From: Fidelibacterota bacterium | GTDB taxonomy: Bacteria > Fidelibacterota > UBA2242 > JAFGTP01 | NCBI GenBank assembly: GCA_021734005.1 | Contig: JAIPJV010000063.1 | Location: 1-9,146 of the forward strand | Length of the DNA stretch: 9,146 nucleotides | Direction: 5' to 3' | Part shown: positions 1 through 6,242 of the stretch, piece by piece | How positions within the stretch are numbered: position 1 is the stretch's first letter | How the letters are laid out: the number at the start of each line of letters is the position of its first letter | Notes under the pieces: generated by a model | Database searches by the model: none | Seen by the model: the letters and a program-made list of their open reading frames with translations, nothing else | Told to the model about the DNA's origin: nothing | Translations under genes and position numbers: made by a program

Positions 1-333
1 ATGGAAGACCATGCCTATCTTGTTGCTATTGGAAATGGACGGGCTTGTGGTGGCGGAATTCTTCTCAATCCCGATGCTATTCTCGATGATGGCAAACTGG
101 ATGTGAATTTTGTTTCCGACATACCCAAAGCCAAATTACTCTACAAATTTCACGCTCTTTTAAATGGCAAGATCAATACAATTCGGGAAGTCAATCAATT
201 TATTGGGAAAAAGATTCGAATTATTAGTGAACAGCGGCTGCCAATTCATTATGATGGTGAAGTTTTTAATAGCGGTAATAATGAGATCATGATCAATACA
301 ATTCCCCGGGCAATTAATGTGCTCACAGGATGA
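1..333 (+). CDS. Diacylglycerol kinase-like lipid kinase, C-terminal part (5' cut by window edge)
   Basis: This is the C-terminal ~110 residues of a YegS/DgkB/BmrU-type lipid kinase, the family that phosphorylates diacylglycerol or related lipids with ATP at the inner face of the membrane. The match rests on the order of family elements: GNGRACGGGILLNPDA (glycine-rich, residues 11-26), then DDGKLDV (residues 29-35), a stretch running through LLYKFHALLNGK, and the closing IHYDGEVF (residues 82-89), which corresponds to the conserved DGE near the C-terminus of these kinases. The catalytic N-terminal domain with the nucleotide-binding GGDGT motif lies outside the window, so the ATG at base 1 is almost certainly an internal methionine. 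It ends in TGA 20 bases before the next gene. The substrate cannot be told from this part; sphingoid or prenyl alcohols are possible besides diacylglycerol. Confidence 0.85.
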   Translation: MEDHAYLVAIGNGRACGGGILLNPDAILDDGKLDVNFVSDIPKAKLLYKFHALLNGKINTIREVNQFIGKKIRIISEQRLPIHYDGEVFNSGNNEIMINTIPRAINVLTG

Positions 334-336
334 ATT

Positions 337-343
337 AGGGAGG
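337..343 (+). promoter_or_regulatory. Strong Shine-Dalgarno that fixes a TTG start
   Basis: AGGGAGG ends 10 bases before the TTG at 354. There is no in-frame ATG until codon 43, which lies beyond the predicted signal peptide, so this site decides the TTG start of the DUF5683-like gene. Confidence 0.7.
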
Positions 344-353
344 AAGTGTTAAT

Positions 354-899
354 TTGCGATTGAAGACAGGAATTCTGCTGATTATTCTTACTGGTCTTAT
401 TCAGGCGGAAAACCCTGATTTGAATATCAGTCTTTTGCAGTCGGAACAGGATTCGGTTCACATTTTACCGCGCAAAGCAATGGTCATGTCGGCCATTGTT
501 CCGGGCACAGGTCAGATCTATGCTCGTCAGCCTCTCAAGGCTGTCCTGTTTGCCGGAGCCGAGGCTTTTTGTATTCGCCAGGTTGTTTACTGGAACAGAA
601 TTGATAATTATGTTGAAGAAACTATAGATAAAGTTGGCAAAGAAAACTGGGAGCAACTGGAAATTTCTCAGCAGCAGGATACTGTGCAGGCAATTACCGG
701 CTATAACTTGCAGCGGGAGCCCTGGAAACCCGAGGAGACCCGCAATAAATCTTACTGGTGGATTGCCGGAATTCATATAATCAGCATGCTGGATGCTTAT
801 GTGGATGCTCATCTGATAAATTTTCCTGAAGATAAACTGGAGCTATCATCCTTTTACACTCGAAGAAGATACGGAATAAATTTTTCAATCAAGTTTTAA
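354..899 (+). CDS. DUF5683-like exported protein
   Basis: This is a 181-residue protein of unknown function. It starts with a signal peptide (MRLK, then a hydrophobic run at 6-17, likely cut after Ala18). Residues 41-72 hold KAMVMSAIVPGTGQIYARQP followed by a hydrophobic helix, the PGxGQIY hallmark of DUF5683-type proteins. Residues 134-153 hold a second hydrophobic stretch ending in LDAYVDAHL, also typical of that family. The end, YTRRRYGINFSIKF, alternates polar and hydrophobic residues and finishes in Phe, which would suit an outer-membrane-associated strand; that is an inference. The family is mostly found in Bacteroidota and related FCB phyla, so it helps place the organism. It starts with TTG behind a strong Shine-Dalgarno and stops 10 bases before the symporter gene. 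No enzymatic role is known. Confidence 0.8.
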   Translation: MRLKTGILLIILTGLIQAENPDLNISLLQSEQDSVHILPRKAMVMSAIVPGTGQIYARQPLKAVLFAGAEAFCIRQVVYWNRIDNYVEETIDKVGKENWEQLEISQQQDTVQAITGYNLQREPWKPEETRNKSYWWIAGIHIISMLDAYVDAHLINFPEDKLELSSFYTRRRYGINFSIKF

Positions 900-909
900 G
901 GGGTAACTG

Positions 910-2262
910 ATGGAAGTTGAAAGAGATCAATGGGGCTCAAAAATTGGATTTATTTTGGCGGCAGCCGGTTCAGCTATCGGATTAGGTAATATATGGAAAT
1001 TTCCCTATCTGGTCGGTGAAAATGGTGGGGCAGCCTTCATTATCATCTATTTACTCAGCATACTGATCATTGGACTGCCCACAGTTATAGCCGAAGTTTT
1101 GATTGGTCGCACAGCTCAGAAAAATCCGGTTGGCAGCTTTCGCCAATTATCGCAAAATTCGCTTTTTTGGACAGCAGTAGGAGGGATAGGCGTATTTGCC
1201 GGATTTGTAATTCTTTCTTATTATAATGTGATCGCCGGATGGTGTGCAGGTTATGTTGTAGAATCTGTAAAAGGTAGTTTTGCGGCTATTAATGATCCGG
1301 CTATGGCAGGAGAATTTTTTAGTGGCTTATCAGGTAATCCACTCTGGACGCTTGGATTTCATGCCCTTTTCATGTTTATGACTGTTGGGATAATCTATTT
1401 TGGCGTCAGCAATGGAATTGAAAAAGCGGCTAAAATTCTGATGCCGTTACTCCTATTTTTTATGCTGGCTCTGGTAGTCCGGGGCGTGACCCTGGATGGA
1501 GCCCAGGCTGGAATCGCCTATCTGATGAAACCTGATTTCAGCGCTATCAATGAGAGAACAATTTTGCTGGCTCTGGGACAGGCTTTCTTTTCACTGAGTC
1601 TGGGAATGGGCGCTCTGTTGACTTATGGAAGTTATATGTCCAAAAATGACAATCTGGTCAATTGTTCGCTCAACATTGTAATTCTGGATACCTTTATTGC
1701 CTTGCTGGCTGGTTTTATGTTCTTTCCGGCTCTGTTCGCATTAGGCTTGCATCCTGATCAGGGACCCGCTCTTATCTTCAATATTTTACCGTCCATGTTT
1801 AATGCAATTCCAGCCGGTGGATTTTTTCGCATAATATTCTTCCTGCTTCTCTCAATGGCTGCTTTGACTTCAACGATTTCATTGATGGAAGTGATCACAG
1901 CCTTTTTTACGGAAGAATTCAATCTATCCCGCCAAAAGGCCACGATTTTTCTTGGCGGAGTGGTTTTTTTACTGGGTGTGCCCAGCGCGCTCTCCTTTGG
2001 ACCGATGCGGGATATTCACATATTTGGTAAAACTTTTTTCGGAGTTGCGGACTTTTTTGCCTCCAATATTTTATTGCCTTTAGGTGGAATCTTTATCCTG
2101 GTTTTCGTGGGCTGGTTCTGGGGCATGAAAAAAGCGATTCCCAACTTACTTCAGGGAATTCAGGGAAGATCGAATATATTACTGAATATCTGGAAAATTC
2201 TGGTTAAATTTGTTGCGCCAGTTCTTGTGTTAATTGTTTTATTATTTAAAATATTTGGATAA
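910..2262 (+). CDS. Neurotransmitter:sodium symporter (NSS/SNF family) transporter
   Basis: This inner-membrane transporter of the LeuT/MhsT/Tyt1 group should import an amino acid or related amine with Na+. The 450 residues give about 11 membrane helices, the count known for the short bacterial members MhsT and Tyt1. Helix 1 contains GSAIGLGNIWKFPY (residues 20-33), the unwound Na+/substrate-binding segment; LeuT has Arg where this protein has Lys in WKFP. The following ENGG (37-40) is also conserved. Helix 6 reads FFSLSLGMGALLTYGSY, closely matching LeuT's substrate-binding helix, and helix 8 has LTSTIS, covering the Thr/Ser ligands of the second sodium site. The key ion-site residues therefore look intact. 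The start ATG at 910 follows AAGGGG at 898-903. The substrate is not readable from sequence; neighbours do not indicate one. Confidence 0.95.
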   Translation: MEVERDQWGSKIGFILAAAGSAIGLGNIWKFPYLVGENGGAAFIIIYLLSILIIGLPTVIAEVLIGRTAQKNPVGSFRQLSQNSLFWTAVGGIGVFAGFVILSYYNVIAGWCAGYVVESVKGSFAAINDPAMAGEFFSGLSGNPLWTLGFHALFMFMTVGIIYFGVSNGIEKAAKILMPLLLFFMLALVVRGVTLDGAQAGIAYLMKPDFSAINERTILLALGQAFFSLSLGMGALLTYGSYMSKNDNLVNCSLNIVILDTFIALLAGFMFFPALFALGLHPDQGPALIFNILPSMFNAIPAGGFFRIIFFLLLSMAALTSTISLMEVITAFFTEEFNLSRQKATIFLGGVVFLLGVPSALSFGPMRDIHIFGKTFFGVADFFASNILLPLGGIFILVFVGWFWGMKKAIPNLLQGIQGRSNILLNIWKILVKFVAPVLVLIVLLFKIFG

Positions 2263-2264
2263 TT

Positions 2265-2660
2265 TTGAATCGTTATAAATTCGCTATCATCTTTGTCTTA
2301 TTGATTGCAGTTTTCTGTAATGGTCAAAGTATTGGAGTTGAAAATCTGCGTCAGGAAGCACAATTAACCCAAAAAAAGCCTGACTTGATGGGCAGGATGC
2401 TGGCAATGGATAAATTAAAACACTTTACTTTTTCGTTGTACACGACTACAACAGGATATTATATAATGAATCGTATGGTGGAAACAGAATATAAACAGGC
2501 CTATCTTTATTCGGCCGGTTTCAGTCTCTATCTGGGACTGGGAAAAGAAGGCCATGATCTGAAAAGTGATCAGGGCACTTTCAGTTTTCTTGATATTGTT
2601 GCTGATCTTGCTGGTACTGCTTTTGGTATATTAATTATAGATAGGATTGATAATGGATAA
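2265..2660 (+). CDS. Small exported protein resembling YfiM/DUF2279
   Basis: This is a 131-residue protein with an N-terminal signal sequence (MNRYK, hydrophobic core 7-17). The mature part has MDKLKHF at 48-54, GLGKEGHD at 91-98 and FLDIVADLAG at 108-117. This D-K-x-x-H-F ... G-x-x-K-E ... D-x-x-x-D-x-x-G arrangement resembles the YfiM/DUF2279 family, whose function is unknown. Two weak hydrophobic segments (about 80-93 and 111-126) flank the charged motifs, so the protein may sit in or on a membrane. Cys18 is preceded by Ala-Val-Phe, a poor lipobox, so lipoprotein status is doubtful; cleavage after Gly20 is an alternative. The start is TTG, only 2 bases after the symporter stop and with a weak GGA upstream, which suggests translational coupling. 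The signal peptide supports this start. The end overlaps the PHP gene by 8 bases. Confidence 0.68.
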   Translation: MNRYKFAIIFVLLIAVFCNGQSIGVENLRQEAQLTQKKPDLMGRMLAMDKLKHFTFSLYTTTTGYYIMNRMVETEYKQAYLYSAGFSLYLGLGKEGHDLKSDQGTFSFLDIVADLAGTAFGILIIDRIDNG

Positions 2661-3711
2661 TTTCAATGAACTGGTTGGTTGTATCCATGCCCATTCGATC
2701 TATTCCGATGGAAGTGGTGATTACCCAAAAATAATTCAGTCTGCGATTGATGCAGGTCTGGATTATTTGCTAATGTCGGATCACATGACTATGAAAGGGC
2801 GCAGTGAAGGTTACAATGGCTGGTATGATGATTTTTTTCTGGGAATTGGATATGAAATTCAGGATCCTGATGATCAACATCATTATCTGGCCTTTGGTCT
2901 GGATGAGGTACTTGATGCAAAATTAACCCATAAAGAGTACATCAAAGAGGTGGAAGATAGGGGAGCGCTGGGTATTGCTGCTCATCCTTTTGAAGAACGG
3001 GATCCGGAAAAAGCGCCCCGTGGAATGCCGCCAATTAACTGGACCAGTCTGGATTATCCTGAAATCAAAGTGATTGAGCTCTGGAATATGATGTCGCACT
3101 GGATGGAAAAAACAACTTTACGGAATCAATTCTGGAATTTTTTGCATCCCCGCAGTTTTTCTACTCATCCGAAAACGAAATTGCTTAAATGGTGGGACAA
3201 AGCTAATCAGGACCGCAAAGTTACTGCCATTGGCGCTGTGGATGCCCATGCTACCAAAATAAAAATTCTGGGACTGTTTGAAAAAGCGGTTTTTGATTAT
3301 AAAATTATGTTCAAATCTATTCGAACTCATCTGTTGCTTGACGAGCCTTTTGATCATCACATTGAAGAGGAAGATGCTGAAGCCATTATCTACGACAATA
3401 TAAGGTCGGGTCGCAATTTTATTTCCAATTATCGTCGGGGTGATGCGCGAGGATTTCGCTTTTGGGCACAGAGCGGTTCACAAGCCATTCAGATGGGGGA
3501 ATCAATTCAGGCTGATGAAGCCAAATTGAAAGCCCAGTTACCCCGCAAAGCTCATGTAAAATTGATCCGGAATGGTGACCTTTACAAGAAAATATACACA
3601 AATAATCTGGAAATAGATGTTCCGGCTGGAATTTATCGTCTGGAAGCAGAAGTCAAACAGCGGGGATGGATCTATACTAATCATATAAAAATCAAAGGTG
3701 GACACAATTAA
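2653..3711 (+). CDS. PHP-domain metal-dependent phosphoesterase-like protein
   Basis: This is a 352-residue protein of the polymerase-and-histidinol-phosphatase (PHP) superfamily, cytoplasmic hydrolases that bind two or three metal ions. The metal ligands are all visible: His12 and His14 in HAHSIYSDG (with Asp19), Asp43-His44 in MSDHM, a probable Glu68, His76/77, His111 in AAHPFE, and Asp197/His199 in GAVDAHA. The catalytic domain spans about residues 8-210. The remaining ~140 residues look beta-rich and end in GWIYTNHIKIKG, like the C-terminal sandwich of some standalone PHP proteins. Such proteins are usually annotated as phosphatases or nucleotidases; the substrate here is unknown. The ATG at 2653 is preferred over a TTG six bases upstream because AGGA at 2643-2646 is correctly spaced from it. 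It overlaps the previous gene by 8 bases and purF by one (TAATG). Confidence 0.9.
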   Translation: MDNFNELVGCIHAHSIYSDGSGDYPKIIQSAIDAGLDYLLMSDHMTMKGRSEGYNGWYDDFFLGIGYEIQDPDDQHHYLAFGLDEVLDAKLTHKEYIKEVEDRGALGIAAHPFEERDPEKAPRGMPPINWTSLDYPEIKVIELWNMMSHWMEKTTLRNQFWNFLHPRSFSTHPKTKLLKWWDKANQDRKVTAIGAVDAHATKIKILGLFEKAVFDYKIMFKSIRTHLLLDEPFDHHIEEEDAEAIIYDNIRSGRNFISNYRRGDARGFRFWAQSGSQAIQMGESIQADEAKLKAQLPRKAHVKLIRNGDLYKKIYTNNLEIDVPAGIYRLEAEVKQRGWIYTNHIKIKGGHN

Positions 3712-5069
3712 TGTGTGGTATAGTTGGAATATATGATCATGAGGAAGCATCGACTCTGAGCTATCTGTGCCTCTATGCTCTGCAACATCGAGGGCAAGAG
3801 GCAGGTGGAATTGTTTCCTGGGATGGTGATAAGAGTTTTGTAGAAAAAGGTGTTGGTCTGATCTCGGATGTTTTCGCTGACAAAGACACAATGAATCGTT
3901 TGCCCGGAAAAATGGCCATAGGTCACAATAGATATTCTACTCACGGGGGCAGTGGGAAACAAAATATTCAACCTTTTTTGTTTAATTTTCAGAATAGTTC
4001 GGTTTCAATTGCCCATAATGGAAACTTGATTAATCTGAAAAATACCAAAAAGATGCTGGAGGATATAGGCGCAATTTTTCAGACAACTTCTGATACGGAA
4101 TTTATCATTCATCTTTTTTCCCATTCTGAAAAAGATAGTTTTGAAGAAAAAATGCTGGATGCCTTTGGCAGTGTGCAGGGCGCCTTTTCAGTGGTTATGA
4201 TGCATGATGATAAGATGATTGTAGCCCGGGATAAGCATGGGCTGCGGCCCTTAGCCATGGGCAAACTGGATGGCTCCTATGTGTTTGTCTCGGAAACCTG
4301 TGCCCTGGATCTTATCGGCGCTGAATATGTGCGTGACATTAAGCCGGGTGAATTATTGATAATTGATCAGGATGGTCTGCGTTCGTTTACAATTGCCGAA
4401 GAAGATAAGAAGCACTGCATTTTTGAATATGTTTATTTTTCCCGTCCTGATAGTGAAATTTTTGGCACCAGTGTGGATAAGATCAGAAGAAAGTTCGGTA
4501 AAATTCTGGCTCTGGAAAAACCGGTCTCCAATGGCGATGTCGTCATATCAGTTCCCGATTCTAGTAATACTGCAGCAGTGGGATTTTCCCAAAGGTCGGA
4601 AGCCCGTTTTGAAATCGGTCTGATCAGAAACCATTACGTAGGAAGGACTTTTATCTATCCCTCCCAGGCAGTACGGGATTTTTCTGTGAAATTAAAATTC
4701 AATACGATCAAAGGTGTACTGGAAGGCCGTCGAGTGGTGATTGTTGATGATTCGATTGTGCGGGGAACTACGCTGAAAAAGCTGGTCCGCATGATCAAAA
4801 AAGCCAATCCGGAAGAGATACATATCAGGATTGCCTCGCCGCCTGTCAAATATCCCTGCTACTATGGAATGGATTTTCCTTCTGAAAAGGAACTCATCGC
4901 CAATCAGAAAAGCCTGGAAGAAATTCGGGAACACCTGGATGTTGACAGCCTGGAATATTTGAGTGTAGATGGACTTCTGGAAGCCACGAAAATGCCGGAA
5001 GAAAATTTTTGCACTGCTTGCTTCACCAAAAATTATATTGAAGAGCGAAAGGAAGAAGAGTCATTATGA
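3711..5069 (+). CDS. purF: Amidophosphoribosyltransferase (glutamine PRPP amidotransferase)
   Basis: It catalyses the first committed step of de novo purine synthesis in the cytoplasm: PRPP + glutamine to phosphoribosylamine, glutamate and pyrophosphate. The N-terminal Ntn glutaminase domain begins MCGIVGIYD, with Cys2 as nucleophile once Met is removed, and includes GHNRYSTHG (71-79), AHNGNL (101-106) and SDTEF (127-131). The C-terminal phosphoribosyltransferase domain has the PRPP loop VVIVDDSIVRGTT at 342-354 and YVGRTFI at 309-315. Cys236, Cys383, Cys434 and Cys437 lie where Bacillus subtilis PurF binds its 4Fe-4S cluster, so this is the Fe-S class. Unlike the Bacillus enzyme there is no propeptide before the catalytic Cys. 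The 452 residues are slightly shorter than usual. AAAGGTGG at 3694-3701 is the ribosome site. It overlaps the next gene by ATGA. No other pur genes are in view. Confidence 0.97.
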   Translation: MCGIVGIYDHEEASTLSYLCLYALQHRGQEAGGIVSWDGDKSFVEKGVGLISDVFADKDTMNRLPGKMAIGHNRYSTHGGSGKQNIQPFLFNFQNSSVSIAHNGNLINLKNTKKMLEDIGAIFQTTSDTEFIIHLFSHSEKDSFEEKMLDAFGSVQGAFSVVMMHDDKMIVARDKHGLRPLAMGKLDGSYVFVSETCALDLIGAEYVRDIKPGELLIIDQDGLRSFTIAEEDKKHCIFEYVYFSRPDSEIFGTSVDKIRRKFGKILALEKPVSNGDVVISVPDSSNTAAVGFSQRSEARFEIGLIRNHYVGRTFIYPSQAVRDFSVKLKFNTIKGVLEGRRVVIVDDSIVRGTTLKKLVRMIKKANPEEIHIRIASPPVKYPCYYGMDFPSEKELIANQKSLEEIREHLDVDSLEYLSVDGLLEATKMPEENFCTACFTKNYIEERKEEESL

Positions 5070-6058
5070 AGTTAAAGATTCCCAAGAAAGTTTTGCAAAC
5101 CCTGGATTATCTGATTATGTTTGATCCCATTTCTCTGATTATGGTTGGCCTGGTTACTCTGGCCGGATTCGCTGCTCAGGAGGCTGCCGTAAGTAATTCT
5201 CCAGCCTGGTGGGTGACTGGATTCGATCTGAATACTTTTTTGTCCTTTGCAGCCATTCTGCTAGTAAGCGGTGGAATCCTGATCCTGAATCAGATCAATC
5301 ATGTGGAGAATGAAGACAAACCCAATCAATTATTACCGATTGAAAATGGTCAAATTGAACCAGAAAATGCTAAAAAAATTGCTGTAATTGCTATGATTCT
5401 TGGATTGGGAGCCTTACTGCTAATCCAAAAATTACTGTTGGCCGGATTTGCAGTTATAATTACTGCTATCAGAGCCGCTGGGCACAATCTGTTAAACATT
5501 AGCAAAAAAGAGAAGGGGGTATTGTGGCTGCTGTCCAATGTTGTATTCACCATTTTGCTGTTTGGCTTTGGCTGGCAGATCAAAGGATCCTTGAATCTGG
5601 CTACTTTGAAAATGTTTGCTCCCTATTTATTGGAAATAGTTTCTCTTCTGACTTTGATCTTCCTTCTCGATGGAAATATGCTCTATAAAAGTTATAAAGA
5701 TGGTGAAGAAATTGTCCATATGGGTGACCGGGGACATTTGATCTGGCTGGCAGCAGTTTTGGCTCTAGGTGCATTTTTATGGGGGCTCAAGCTGGGTGAT
5801 CCTATGCTAACTCATTCTTTGCTATTAGGCCTGGTTTTGTATATTATTTTGGTTTTCAAGGTCAATCACCTCTGGATTGTAAGAACAGTTTCCTATACTT
5901 TATTCTTTTTTGTCTTTTTTAGCAGCTCTCAGTATCCCTGGTTTTTTGTGTTTGCTGTGATCGCCTATTATCTGTCCAAAAATTATTATGACCAGCGCTA
6001 TGAGATTCGGTTCCCCAATTTTGGAAATATTGAAGAAACCGGAGAAAAAAATGCTTAA
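5066..6058 (+). CDS. Divergent UbiA-like prenyltransferase homologue, active-site aspartates not conserved
   Basis: This 330-residue polytopic inner-membrane protein, with about eight to nine hydrophobic helices, has the layout of UbiA prenyltransferases, which join a polyprenyl diphosphate to an acceptor. Residues 75-97 (NQINHVENED, then KPNQLLPIENGQI) align without gaps to the first UbiA motif of the NQIxDxExD kind followed by xxL-x-x-I-x-x-G-x-I. The two diphosphate-holding Asp are His79 and Glu83 here, although Glu81 is kept. The second motif region, NMLYKSYKDGEEIVHMGDRG (204-223), lacks a clear DxxxD. The C-terminus (YYLSKNYYDQRYEIRFPNFG) resembles that of FCB-group UbiA proteins. It could be an altered or inactive prenyltransferase, or a partner protein. 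Overlaps of 4 bases with purF and 8 bases with the ferredoxin indicate coupled translation. Family placement is moderately sure; activity is not. Confidence 0.72.
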   Translation: MKLKIPKKVLQTLDYLIMFDPISLIMVGLVTLAGFAAQEAAVSNSPAWWVTGFDLNTFLSFAAILLVSGGILILNQINHVENEDKPNQLLPIENGQIEPENAKKIAVIAMILGLGALLLIQKLLLAGFAVIITAIRAAGHNLLNISKKEKGVLWLLSNVVFTILLFGFGWQIKGSLNLATLKMFAPYLLEIVSLLTLIFLLDGNMLYKSYKDGEEIVHMGDRGHLIWLAAVLALGAFLWGLKLGDPMLTHSLLLGLVLYIILVFKVNHLWIVRTVSYTLFFFVFFSSSQYPWFFVFAVIAYYLSKNYYDQRYEIRFPNFGNIEETGEKNA

Positions 6059-6242
6059 AGTTGACAATCAACGCTGTGATCTGTGCGGTCTGTGCGTGAG
6101 TGTTTGCCCTGTCAATGCTCTGGAAATGTTTGAAAAATATGTGGAAGTTGACCAGGGAAAATGTACAGCCTGCACAAAATGCACTCGCATCTGTCCGGTC
6201 AGAGCGCTCTCTTTGAATGAAGAAAGGGGGCAGGATGCTTAA
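6051..6242 (+). CDS. 2[4Fe-4S] ferredoxin
   Basis: This is a 63-residue bacterial-type ferredoxin, a small cytoplasmic low-potential electron carrier. Two full cluster motifs are visible: Cys9, Cys12, Cys15 and Cys19 (CDLCGLCVSVCP), and Cys38, Cys41, Cys44 and Cys48 (CTACTKCTRICP). Both have the CxxCxxCxxxCP spacing of 4Fe-4S clusters. The start chosen is ATG 6051, just behind GGAGA at 6041-6045. An in-frame ATG at 5988 would add 21 residues that only reflect the overlapping UbiA-like frame. The gene overlaps its upstream neighbour by 8 bases and its downstream reductase by 8 bases, so it is probably made in step with them. The context points to it being the electron donor for the adjacent flavoprotein, as shown for geranylgeranyl reductase and its neighbouring ferredoxin in Methanosarcina acetivorans. 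Confidence 0.95.
   Translation: MLKVDNQRCDLCGLCVSVCPVNALEMFEKYVEVDQGKCTACTKCTRICPVRALSLNEERGQDA
6223..6234 (+). promoter_or_regulatory. Purine-rich ribosome site deciding the reductase start
   Basis: AAAGGGGGCAGG lies inside the end of the ferredoxin gene, directly upstream of ATG 6235. It favours that start over the in-frame ATG at 6217, which lies upstream of this site and so could not use it. Confidence 0.6.

Noticed and set aside
1..3. ATG at base 1 as the true start of the lipid kinase
   Set aside because: The ~110 residues match only the C-terminal part of the family; the catalytic domain must lie upstream of the window.
465..812. Minus-strand open frame of 115 codons opposite the DUF5683-like gene
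   Set aside because: It is antisense to a gene with a clear signal peptide and family motifs, and its own translation shows no recognisable domain.
2647..2652. TTG two codons upstream as the start of the PHP gene
   Set aside because: AGGA at 2643-2646 is too close to this TTG but correctly spaced from ATG 2653.
3538..3971. Two overlapping minus-strand open frames opposite the PHP-purF junction
   Set aside because: They lie opposite strongly conserved PHP and PurF coding sequence and their translations have no family features.
4363..4623. Plus-strand 86-codon frame inside purF
   Set aside because: It is an out-of-frame shadow of the conserved PurF phosphoribosyltransferase region.
5988..6050. 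Upstream in-frame ATG giving an 84-residue ferredoxin
   Set aside because: The extra 21 residues lie entirely within the UbiA-like coding sequence in another frame and resemble no ferredoxin extension; ATG 6051 has a well-placed GGAGA.
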